Assembly (NCBI GenBank): GCA_045636865.1
Contig: JAZTYJ010000019.1
Location: 1 to 64,000, forward strand
Length of the DNA: 64,000 bases
Reading direction: 5' to 3'
Source of the DNA: SIG480 sp045636865
GTDB lineage: Bacteria; Bacillota; Clostridia; Oscillospirales; JAAYXM01
Below, piece by piece: positions 23,885 through 29,870 of the stretch. The notes under the pieces are model-generated. The model saw only the letters and a list, made by a program, of their open reading frames with translations. It was not told the DNA's origin and did no database searches. The translations under genes were made by a program, and so were the position numbers. Numbering within the stretch: position 1 is the first letter of the stretch; each line of letters starts with the position of its first letter.

Positions 23885-24649
23885 ATGGTTGCAGATGACA
23901 GAAAACAAAAAATACTTGATCTTTTAAAGACAAACGGAAGTGTCAAGGTTGCAGAACTCAGCCGTCTTTTTGATGTCTCGGAGGTAACGGTCAGAAACTA
24001 CCTTGCCGATATGGAAAGCAAAGGCCTTCTTTCAAGAATCCACGGCGGCGCGCTGAGCTCATACAAGCCGTATTACAGCATGAATCTCAACCAGAGACTT
24101 GAAACAAATCACTCGGAGAAGGTTAAAATTGCCGAGCGCATTTCGCAGATGATAAAGCAGAACGATACGGTTATGCTGAATTCGGGAACAACAACGCTTC
24201 TTGCGTTCCGAAAGTTTCCTGCGGAGTACAACCTCAATATTGTTACAAACTCAATTTCCATCGCGCTTGAGGCATCAAGCAACCCGAATTACAACGTAAT
24301 CTTAATCGGCGGAAGCATCAACACAAAATATCAGTTTTCGTTCGGAAACGATGCCGCAGACCAGCTCAAGCGTTATCACGCGGATAAGCTCATCCTCTCG
24401 GTAGACGGAATTGATCTCTCCGCAGGATTTACTACTTATTATGATAAAGAAGCAGACATCGACAGGGTGATGATAGAAAATTCCGACCATTGCATAGTCG
24501 CGGCAGACAGTTCAAAATTCTGCCACAACGCGTTTGTCAGAATTTCTGATTTGTCGGTTGCCGATACCATTGTTACAAATGCAAGGTTAAATCGCGAATA
24601 CTCCGAAAGATTTGACGAACTCGGCATAAAAACAGTATTTACGGATTAA
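23885..24649 (+). CDS. DeoR-family transcriptional regulator, 254 aa
   Basis: Likely repressor of the divergent sugar operon. N-terminal winged helix: RKQKILDLLKTNGSVKVAELSRLFDVSEVTVRNYLADMESKG (recognition part VSEVTVRNYL). C-terminal sugar-phosphate sensor (DeoRC) with VMLNSGTTTLLAFR, LIGGSINTKY and CIVAADSSKF. Length is standard. Its inducer is probably a phosphorylated intermediate made by the neighbouring kinase. RBS AAGAGGTGAG. Ends in a shared terminator with the converging SLH gene. Confidence 0.93.
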   Translation: MVADDRKQKILDLLKTNGSVKVAELSRLFDVSEVTVRNYLADMESKGLLSRIHGGALSSYKPYYSMNLNQRLETNHSEKVKIAERISQMIKQNDTVMLNSGTTTLLAFRKFPAEYNLNIVTNSISIALEASSNPNYNVILIGGSINTKYQFSFGNDAADQLKRYHADKLILSVDGIDLSAGFTTYYDKEADIDRVMIENSDHCIVAADSSKFCHNAFVRISDLSVADTIVTNARLNREYSERFDELGIKTVFTD

Positions 24650-24650
24650 A

Positions 24651-24680
24651 AAAAGAGAGCATCATTGATGCTCTCTTTTG
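24651..24680. terminator. Bidirectional terminator between deoR-type and SLH genes
   Basis: AAAAGAGAGCAT pairs with ATGCTCTCTTTT around a short loop. It starts one base after the regulator stop, and A/T runs on both sides suit both directions. Confidence 0.85.
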
Positions 24681-24685
24681 ATCTT

Positions 24686-25366
24686 TTATTTTTCAAGAAC
24701 TGTGCGGAGTGTTTCAAATGCGCGACCGTCCTTGCCGTCTTTAAACTGCCACGCAAATGCGCGCTGCTGTTCATAGTCCGGCGCGAAGGGCGACGGGTTT
24801 GTGTCATATGCAAGCGGAAGGTCGAGCGCGCGAGAGAGAACAAGTGCGACAAATCCGCGTGTTGCGGGAGTTCCCACTTCGAAGATGAGGCCTTCAATCA
24901 GTCCGTTTTTGCGAGCGATGTCGATGTAATCCATCGGATAAACAAGCTCGGTTGCATTGACTCTCTGGGATAATACGTATTTGTCGTATTTGAGCACGCA
25001 GACTATCATCTTAAGCGCCTGCTCACAGGTAACGTTATCGTCAGGCTTGAAAGTGCCGTTGGGGAATCCGCCGACAATATCAAGGCTCTGCGCAAGAGCG
25101 ATGTGCGGTGTTGCCCAATGTCCTTTGGGGACATCGGAGAAAAGCGAAACCGCACCCGGAAGAATTTGCTCGTTCATTGCGGTAACGAGCATCTTTGTCA
25201 TCTGTGCGCGGGTGATGTTTTCTTCAAGACGGAGAGAGCCGTCGGGAAAACCGTTCATAATGCCGTATTTTCCGAGGTCTGCCGCCGCATCCTCGGGGGT
25301 GAGCGCAAAGCAGGTCGCTCCGAGAAGGAGGGAGAGAATAAGCGCTGCGCTGATTAACTTCTTCAT
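24686..25366 (-). CDS. S-layer homology (SLH) domain protein, 226 aa
   Basis: Exported wall-associated protein. The signal peptide MKKLISAALILSLLLGATCFA is followed by SLH repeats: DLGKYGIMNGFPDGSLRLEENITRAQ, then HIALAQSLDIVGGFPNGTFKPDDNVTCEQ, then a more degenerate third around ARKNGLIEGLIFE. SLH domains usually hold proteins to pyruvylated secondary wall polymers; a pyruvyl transferase is encoded at 49401-50642, though no link is shown. The protein has no other domain. RBS AAGGAG; 18 bases downstream of yhbY and probably co-transcribed with it. Confidence 0.9.
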   Translation of the reverse strand: MKKLISAALILSLLLGATCFALTPEDAAADLGKYGIMNGFPDGSLRLEENITRAQMTKMLVTAMNEQILPGAVSLFSDVPKGHWATPHIALAQSLDIVGGFPNGTFKPDDNVTCEQALKMIVCVLKYDKYVLSQRVNATELVYPMDYIDIARKNGLIEGLIFEVGTPATRGFVALVLSRALDLPLAYDTNPSPFAPDYEQQRAFAWQFKDGKDGRAFETLRTVLEK

Positions 25367-25384
25367 AAAAAACAGCTCCTTAAA

Positions 25385-25675
25385 TTATTTCGGGATTTTT
25401 ATGGTTTTGTTCTTTGCAGACTCGCGATAAAGAACAAACTTGTTGCCGATGCATTGAACGGGGAAAGCGTTTGTTCTCTCGCAGATTTCCGTGCAGGCCT
25501 CGCGCGTGCCGAGAAAAGCGTTTTCGAGAATCTTGATTTTAATGAGCTCGTTTGCCTCAAGTGCGAGGTCTATCATCTCTATTGTTGCATCGTCGATGCC
25601 GTCTTTTCCTATCTGATATTTTGCGTCAATACCGTTTGCGAGCCCTCTTAAATATGCTCTCTGCTTACTTGTCAT
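25385..25675 (-). CDS. yhbY: YhbY-type CRM-domain RNA-binding protein, 96 aa
   Basis: Small CRM-fold protein associated with pre-50S ribosomal particles. It starts MTSKQRAYLRGLANGID, then QIGKDGIDDATIEMIDLALEANELIKIKIL and NAFPVQCIGNKFVLYR, closely matching YhbY. The GxxG loop is seen as GKDG. RBS AAGGAG. Own consensus-like promoter at 25716-25744. Confidence 0.93.
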   Translation of the reverse strand: MTSKQRAYLRGLANGIDAKYQIGKDGIDDATIEMIDLALEANELIKIKILENAFLGTREACTEICERTNAFPVQCIGNKFVLYRESAKNKTIKIPK

Positions 25676-25715
25676 TTACAATCTCCTTAATACATTAAAT
25701 TAAATACCTCGCTAT

Positions 25716-25744
25716 ATTATATTCCATTTTGAAGTTTTTTTCAA
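25716..25744 (-). promoter_or_regulatory. yhbY-SLH promoter
   Basis: On the minus strand TTGAAA (25739-25744), 17 bases, TATAAT (25716-25721). Confidence 0.75.
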
Positions 25745-25778
25745 GTATATAAAGAAACGCTCGCACCCTCATAGGCTT

Positions 25779-25790
25779 CAAGTCCCACGT
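25779..25790 (+). repeat. Inverted copy of part of the tRNA-Leu T arm
   Basis: TTCAAGTCCCAC here is the sense sequence of the T arm of the neighbouring tRNA-Leu, whose own copy is on the opposite strand at 25841-25852. The match is twelve bases, with the tRNA terminator between the two. It may be a relic of a duplication or integration event, or chance. Confidence 0.4.
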
Positions 25791-25797
25791 TAATAAT

Positions 25798-25827
25798 AAA
25801 AAACGACACTCGAAAGTGTCGTTTTTT
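25798..25827 (-). terminator. Terminator of tRNA-Leu
   Basis: AAAAAACGACACT pairs with AGTGTCGTTTTTT around CGAA, directly after the tRNA CCA end on the minus strand. Confidence 0.88.
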
Positions 25828-25829
25828 AT

Positions 25830-25915
25830 TGGTGCCGGTGGTGGGACTTGAACCCACACGGTGTTGCCACCAACGGATTTTGAGTCCGTCACGTCTGCCA
25901 TTCCATCACACCGGC
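25830..25915 (-). tRNA. tRNA-Leu (anticodon CAA), CCA encoded
   Basis: The acceptor stem GCCGGTG pairs with CACCGGC, followed by A and an encoded CCA. The anticodon loop CTCAAAA between ACGGA and TCCGT gives anticodon CAA (genomic 25880-25882), reading UUG. The long variable arm (TGGTGGCAACACC region) and the T loop TTCAAGTC confirm a class II tRNA-Leu of 86 bases. Confidence 0.96.
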
Positions 25916-25992
25916 TGATAACTTTAATATTATACAATAACTTTTTCGGTTTGGCAAGTAAAAATTGTAATTATTTTGAAATCTCTATTTCC

Positions 25993-26021
25993 TTGCCTTC
26001 GACAAAAACATATGTTATAAT
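25993..26021 (+). promoter_or_regulatory. smpB promoter
   Basis: TTGCCT (25993-25998), 17 bases, TATAAT (26016-26021), about 32 bases before the start codon. Confidence 0.7.
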
Positions 26022-26052
26022 TGGGTAAAATGATAGGGAAGGGGTGTTTCGT

Positions 26053-26517
26053 ATGGCAGAAACTTCTATTCGCCAGATTGCGAAAAATCGCAAGGCGTGG
26101 CACGACTACACAATTGAAGATTCGTATGAAGCGGGAATTTCGCTGTGCGGAACCGAAGTCAAATCCCTTCGTCAGGGTGCTGTCAACCTTAAAGACTCGT
26201 TCTGCTCGGTTAAAGACGGCGAGCTCATCGTCCACGGGATGCACATAAGCCCATATGAGCACGGTAACATCTTTAACCGCGAGCCGAGGCGCAACCGAAA
26301 GCTGCTTATGCACAAATCAGAAATCCGCCGCCTTGCCGCCGCGCAAGCACAGCAGGGTTACACCATAATTCCGCTTTCAATATATTTCAAGGGCTCACTC
26401 GTCAAGGTTCAGGTAGGGCTCTGTAAGGGTAAGAAGCTCCACGACAAGCGCGATGCCGCCGCAGCACGCGATGCAAAGCGCGAGATGGACAGAGCGATAA
26501 AGGAACAACGAGGTTAA
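26053..26517 (+). CDS. smpB: SsrA-binding protein SmpB, 154 aa
   Basis: Binds tmRNA and brings it to stalled ribosomes in trans-translation. Family blocks are KAWHDYTIEDSYEAGISLCGTEVKSLR, NLKDSF, PYEHGN, NREPRRNRKLLMHKSEI and the basic C-terminal tail GKKLHDKRDAAAARDAKREMDRA that enters the mRNA channel. ATG at 26053 has GGGAAGGGG eight bases upstream; the in-frame GTG at 26044 overlaps it. The tmRNA gene itself lies 845 bases downstream with one esterase gene between. Confidence 0.97.
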   Translation: MAETSIRQIAKNRKAWHDYTIEDSYEAGISLCGTEVKSLRQGAVNLKDSFCSVKDGELIVHGMHISPYEHGNIFNREPRRNRKLLMHKSEIRRLAAAQAQQGYTIIPLSIYFKGSLVKVQVGLCKGKKLHDKRDAAAARDAKREMDRAIKEQRG

Positions 26518-26521
26518 AGAA

Positions 26522-27361
26522 ATGATTTGCGAAACAATATTTTTAAAAGATGTGTTTCCTGGATTTGAAACGGATTCATTCATTACATCATACGTTCACT
26601 CAAATTGCATTTCTGTCGAGCCGGACAGAAAGCGGGCAGCGGTTGTGATTTGTCCCGGTGGTGCATATTATGATTTGAGTCTTCGGGAAAAAGAACCGAT
26701 AGCAGAGGCGTTTTACGCTATGGGTTATAACGCGTTTGTTCTTGAATACTCAACAGCTTGCCGCAACAACAATAAATACCCGACACAGCTTCTTGAATCG
26801 AGCGCCGCGCTTGCATATATCCGAAGAAACTGCGAAAAATATAATACCAAAAAGGATGCGCTGATGATAGCCGGTTTTTCGGCAGGCGGACACATGGCGG
26901 CTATGCTCGGTGCGCTCTGGAATGAAAAAGTTGTTACGGAGACGCTCAGTATAGAATTTGGTGAAAACAGACCTGATGGTCTTATCCTTTCATATCCGGT
27001 AATTACGGGTGGCGAGTTTGCTCATCGTGGTTCGTTTGATAATCTTCTTGGCGAAAACCCGAGCGAAGATGTGGTTTTTAAGACTTCTCTTGAAAATTCG
27101 GTAGGAGAGCATACACCGCCGGCATTTATCTGGCATACGTTTACAGACGAGGGCGTTCCGGTCGAAAACGCGTTTCTTTTCGCAAATGCGATGAGACGTG
27201 CAAGCGTTCCGTTTGAGATGCATATTTTCCCTGACGGACCTCACGGAATAGCTCTCGGAAACCTTGAAACAGGAGTAGAAGGCCATCCGTTTTATAATCA
27301 GCACGTCGCGTCGTGGACGGGATTGTGTGATAATTGGATAAAAAAGTTTATTGATAGATAA
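26522..27361 (+). CDS. Alpha/beta-hydrolase (esterase/lipase-like), 279 aa
   Basis: Cytoplasmic alpha/beta-hydrolase of the acetyl-esterase/BD-FAE type. The oxyanion region AVVICPGGAYYDLS, nucleophile elbow AGFSAGGHMAA, an acid in WHTFTDEGVPVENA and the catalytic His in FPDGPHGIAL form a complete Ser-Asp-His triad. Such enzymes often remove acetyl groups from xylan or other sugars. No signal peptide. It starts four bases after smpB, and its stop codon is immediately followed by the first base of tmRNA, so the three may share a transcript. Confidence 0.88.
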   Translation: MICETIFLKDVFPGFETDSFITSYVHSNCISVEPDRKRAAVVICPGGAYYDLSLREKEPIAEAFYAMGYNAFVLEYSTACRNNNKYPTQLLESSAALAYIRRNCEKYNTKKDALMIAGFSAGGHMAAMLGALWNEKVVTETLSIEFGENRPDGLILSYPVITGGEFAHRGSFDNLLGENPSEDVVFKTSLENSVGEHTPPAFIWHTFTDEGVPVENAFLFANAMRRASVPFEMHIFPDGPHGIALGNLETGVEGHPFYNQHVASWTGLCDNWIKKFIDR

Positions 27362-27715
27362 GGGGGCGTAAAGGCTTCGACGGGGATGTTGAAGCACGAG
27401 TAGCGGGCAGAGGCGCAGAGCCGCTTTAAAAGCTGCAACTTAATTTTTATAAATTAACTAACAACAATAAACTTATTGCTGCTTAATTAATCAGCAGCCA
27501 TCTTCCCCGGGAGGACCACGGCCCGGGAGTAAGGTGTCATGCAGTGGTGAACGTGATCGGGCAAAGCTTTGAACCCGGCATGTAAGATGAAGCTACCAAG
27601 TTTGGAAGCCCGCCTGTCGGCGTCCATACGAGGGAATGTAAACATCAGGCTGCGCCCGGAGAAACTTTTGTGAATACGTTTTCGGACGGGGGTTCGACTC
27701 CCCCCGCCTCCACCA
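27362..27715 (+). ncRNA. ssrA: Transfer-messenger RNA (tmRNA)
   Basis: Rescues stalled ribosomes by acting as tRNA-Ala and mRNA. The 5' end GGGGGCGTAAAGGCTTCGAC pairs through GGGGGCG with CGCCTCC of the 3' end, followed by ACCA; the T arm GGTTCGACTCC is clear. Length of 354 is typical. The tag reading frame ends AAC AAC AAT AAA CTT ATT GCT GCT TAA (27460-27486), giving a tag ending NNNKLIAA; the resume codon is not certain. It begins with no gap after the esterase stop, so the 5' end is made by processing or from a promoter inside that gene. Confidence 0.96.
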
Positions 27716-27746
27716 CTCAGTTTCACGTAAATAGTGAAATAAGTAA

Positions 27747-27790
27747 AAAGTGCCGCATAGCCAATATTTACTGGCTATGCGGCACTTTGC
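27747..27790 (+). terminator. Terminator of ssrA
   Basis: A perfect 17-base stem: AAAGTGCCGCATAGCCA (27747-27763) with its complement (27772-27788), loop ATATTTAC. It lies about 30 bases after the tmRNA CCA end. Confidence 0.9.
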
Positions 27791-27858
27791 TTTGTCAAGA
27801 GACAACCACCGGCAGTGCCGGTGGGATAAAAAAGCTTTAGCTATGAGCGGAAAAAGAA

Positions 27859-27919
27859 TCCTCCTTTGTTTAAAATAGAAGTGGGTTTGCCAACCACAAC
27901 GAAAGAAAACAAAGGAGGA
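27859..27919 (+). promoter_or_regulatory. RBS-sequestering hairpin of tnpA
   Basis: TCCTCCTTTGTTT (27859-27871) is the exact complement of AAACAAAGGAGGA (27907-27919), which contains the tnpA Shine-Dalgarno. A smaller hairpin (GTGG...CCAC, 27881-27897) lies inside. Folding would hide the RBS and keep transposase translation low, as known for IS200. Confidence 0.8.
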
Positions 27920-27926
27920 ATCAAGA

Positions 27927-28403
27927 ATGAAACTTGACACAAACAGTTTATCACATACGAAAAGGGATTGCAAATACCACATAATATTTGCGCCTAAATA
28001 TCGCAGACAAGTAATATATGGAAAGATCAAAGCAGACATAGGGATAATGTTGCGTAAATTGTGTGAATACAAAGGAATAGAAATGCTTGAGGCAGAGGCG
28101 TGCAAAGATCATATACATATGTTGGTATCAATACCGCCAAAGTATAGTGTAGCACAAATAATGGGTTACTTGAAAGGTAAGAGTAGTCTGATGATATTTG
28201 AGAAATATGCCAATATGAAGTACAAGTACGGAAATAGACATTTTTGGTGTAGAGGGTATTATGTTGACACAGTAGGGCGTAATAAAAAAGCAATAGCAGA
28301 GTACATACGGAACCAGCTACAAGAAGACATAGCGACAGACCAAATGTCATTGGTAGAGTATGTTGACCCGTTTACGGGTAAGCAGGCAAAAGAAGGCAAA
28401 TAA
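27927..28403 (+). CDS. tnpA: IS200-type Y1 transposase TnpA, 158 aa
   Basis: HUH single-strand transposase. It starts with SLSHTKRDCKYHIIFAPKYRR, has the HUH metal motif in KDHIHMLVSIPP, a GRHFW-like stretch (GNRHFWCRGYYVDTVG) and the nucleophile Tyr in KAIAEYIRNQ. Length is full (family about 130-155), with a short extra tail, and there is no frameshift, so the element may still be active. The RBS AAAGGAGGA is strong but lies in a predicted hairpin. Confidence 0.95.
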   Translation: MKLDTNSLSHTKRDCKYHIIFAPKYRRQVIYGKIKADIGIMLRKLCEYKGIEMLEAEACKDHIHMLVSIPPKYSVAQIMGYLKGKSSLMIFEKYANMKYKYGNRHFWCRGYYVDTVGRNKKAIAEYIRNQLQEDIATDQMSLVEYVDPFTGKQAKEGK

Positions 28404-28406
28404 AAA

Positions 28407-28422
28407 GCCCCTTTAGGGGCTT
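28407..28422 (+). terminator. Hairpin after tnpA
   Basis: AGCCCC-TTTA-GGGGCT immediately follows the tnpA stop codon. It lacks a clear U-tract but is part of the structured right end of the IS. Confidence 0.4.
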
Positions 28423-28604
28423 GCCGGTGAAAGTGTTGCGGTTGGCAGACCTTTCGACGAGCCTATAGGCTCGGTCGGCATTATGCCCTAAGGGGGCTTG
28501 TGCATACTACCGGCACGGCCGGTAGTCATGATTTGATTTTATCGGAGATGTGTGATAAAATGAAAACATAAAACCAAATATATTCACACAGAGTGTCGGT
28601 TGTG

Positions 28605-28798
28605 CCGCAAATGCTTTTCGGGTAAGGCATAATTGGTGGAAAGGGAATGGGGTGAGAATCCCCTGCGATAACTGTCGGTGTGTGCATCGAAGTTTTTATA
28701 TCCGTTATCGAAAGATAGTCATTGGGAAACCGAGAAGGCAGGATATAAAAATGCGGACTTTTTGTCTATATGGTGTAAGCCACAAGACCTGCTTTGAT
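28605..28798 (+). ncRNA. Cobalamin riboswitch
   Basis: The cobalamin-aptamer pattern is clear: AAAGGGAATGGGGTGAGAATCCCC (about 28640-28663), TGCGATAACTGTC (28664-28676) and the B12-box-like AAGCCACAAGACCTGC (28778-28792), whose CCTGC can pair with GCAGG near 28738-28742. It lies upstream of an ECF-type transporter and is followed by a terminator at 28905-28945, so cobalamin binding probably stops transcription. Exact ends are estimates. Confidence 0.9.
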
Positions 28799-28904
28799 AT
28801 TATTCCGCAAGCGCGGCTTCTGCACAGGAATAGTATTTTCGGATTTGAGGAAAAAGGTTTTTTGCACTTGTGTCCGGATTGTGAGCAATCACAGGAAAAC
28901 TCAG

Positions 28905-28950
28905 CTGTGGTAATTTTTCTTTTGAAAGGTTACCGCAGTTTTTTTATTTT
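28905..28950 (+). terminator. Expression-platform terminator of the cobalamin riboswitch
   Basis: CTGTGGTAA (28905-28913) pairs with TTACCGCAG (28930-28938), followed by TTTTTTTATTTT, 35 bases before the EcfT RBS. About 100 bases separate it from the B12 box. A second small hairpin, GATTG-TGAG-CAATC (28878-28891), lies just upstream and may take part in switching. Confidence 0.8.
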
Positions 28951-28985
28951 AAATTAAACGTCCTGCGAAGGTGAGGTGATTTTTG

Positions 28986-29870
28986 GTGGGATTTAAAACA
29001 TATCATCCGATTGTGAATTTTACATATTTCGTGCTCGTGATAGGTTTTTCGTGTGCGCTTTTGCATCCTGCGGCATTGTGCATTTCGCTGCTTTGCGGTT
29101 TTGTATATTCCGTGATGCTGAAAGGCAAAAAGGCGATAAAGACGAATCTTTTGTATATGCTGCCGATGCTTATTGCGATGGCACTGATAAATCCCGCCTT
29201 CAATCACGAGGGGATTACGATTATAACATATCTGCCGAGCGGAAACCCGCTGACTCTCGAATCGATTATCTACGGAATGTGCGCGGCAACAATGATAGTG
29301 AGCGTAATTTGCCATTTCTCCTGCTATTGCGAGGTTATGACGAGCGATAAATTCATATATCTTTTCGGAAGGATTATTCCGTCTCTGTCGCTTATAATCT
29401 CAATGACACTCCGCTTTGTGCCGAGATTCCGTGCACAGCTTAAGGTTGTTGCGGAGGCGCAGAAATGTATGGGGCGCGATGCAGAAGGCGGAAAGCTTAT
29501 AAAACGCGCAAGGTGCGGGCTCAATATCCTGTCGGTTATGACGACGTGGGCTCTTGAAAACGCAATCGACACCGCGGACAGTATGAAATCCCGCGGCTAC
29601 GGACTCCCCGGAAGGACAGCTTTTTCAATCTTTAAGTTTTCAAGACGCGACAAGACTGCGCTTTTTTCCATTTTGCTTCTTGGTGCATATACGTTTGCGG
29701 GAAAGCTTTTTGGCGGGATGACTTTTGAATTCTTCCCGAAGATTTCGGCGGCGGATGTTTCGGTATATGGAATAAGTGTGTTTTTGTCATATTTACTTCT
29801 TTGCATAAGTCCTGTAATAATTGAAATATGGGAGGTGAGAAAATGGAAAGCTTCAAGGTCGAAAATCTGA
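28986..29870 (+). CDS. ECF transporter transmembrane component EcfT (CbiQ-like), 294 aa
   Basis: Membrane coupling subunit of an energy-coupling-factor vitamin transporter. Hydrophobic segments near residues 10-30, 33-50, 55-75, 90-115 and 240-280 flank a cytoplasmic helical region. That region holds the coupling motif-like AQKCMGRDAEGGKLIKRARCG and the DTADSMKSRGYGLPGRT stretch; ESMxARG-type Ala-Arg-Gly motifs contact the ATPases. The start is GTG 28986 or TTG 28983, both served by GAGGTGA. It overlaps the next gene by 28 bases. Regulated by the upstream cobalamin riboswitch, hence a cobalamin transporter is inferred. Confidence 0.9.
   Translation: MGFKTYHPIVNFTYFVLVIGFSCALLHPAALCISLLCGFVYSVMLKGKKAIKTNLLYMLPMLIAMALINPAFNHEGITIITYLPSGNPLTLESIIYGMCAATMIVSVICHFSCYCEVMTSDKFIYLFGRIIPSLSLIISMTLRFVPRFRAQLKVVAEAQKCMGRDAEGGKLIKRARCGLNILSVMTTWALENAIDTADSMKSRGYGLPGRTAFSIFKFSRRDKTALFSILLLGAYTFAGKLFGGMTFEFFPKISAADVSVYGISVFLSYLLLCISPVIIEIWEVRKWKASRSKI

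Larger units (their letters stand above)
27806..28526 (+). mobile_element. IS200-type insertion sequence (IS200/IS605 family)
   Basis: A single tnpA gene is flanked by subterminal hairpins, as in IS200: left CCACCGGCA-G-TGCCGGTGG (27806-27824) and right ACTACCGGC-ACG-GCCGGTAGT (28506-28526). There are no terminal inverted repeats and no tnpB. The coordinates run hairpin to hairpin; the true cleavage sites lie a few bases outside. The element sits between the ssrA terminator and the cobalamin riboswitch, an intergenic target that harms neither gene. Confidence 0.88.

Noticed and set aside
24686..25366. Reading the SLH protein as part of the sugar operon
   Set aside because: It lies beyond the regulator's terminator, follows yhbY with its own promoter and shares no function with the sugar genes.
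25695..25937. 80-residue minus-strand reading frame over the tRNA-Leu gene
   Set aside because: It translates the tRNA itself (the GMADVTDSKSVGG type peptide is a well-known artefact of tRNA-Leu genes).
27593..28105. 170-residue minus-strand frame across the 3' half of tmRNA and into the IS
   Set aside because: It runs antisense through tmRNA, its terminator and the IS left end; the RRGESNPRP stretch is a common false translation of tmRNA.
28652..28957. 101-residue plus-strand frame
   Set aside because: It lies inside the cobalamin riboswitch and its terminator, with no RBS and no protein-like pattern.
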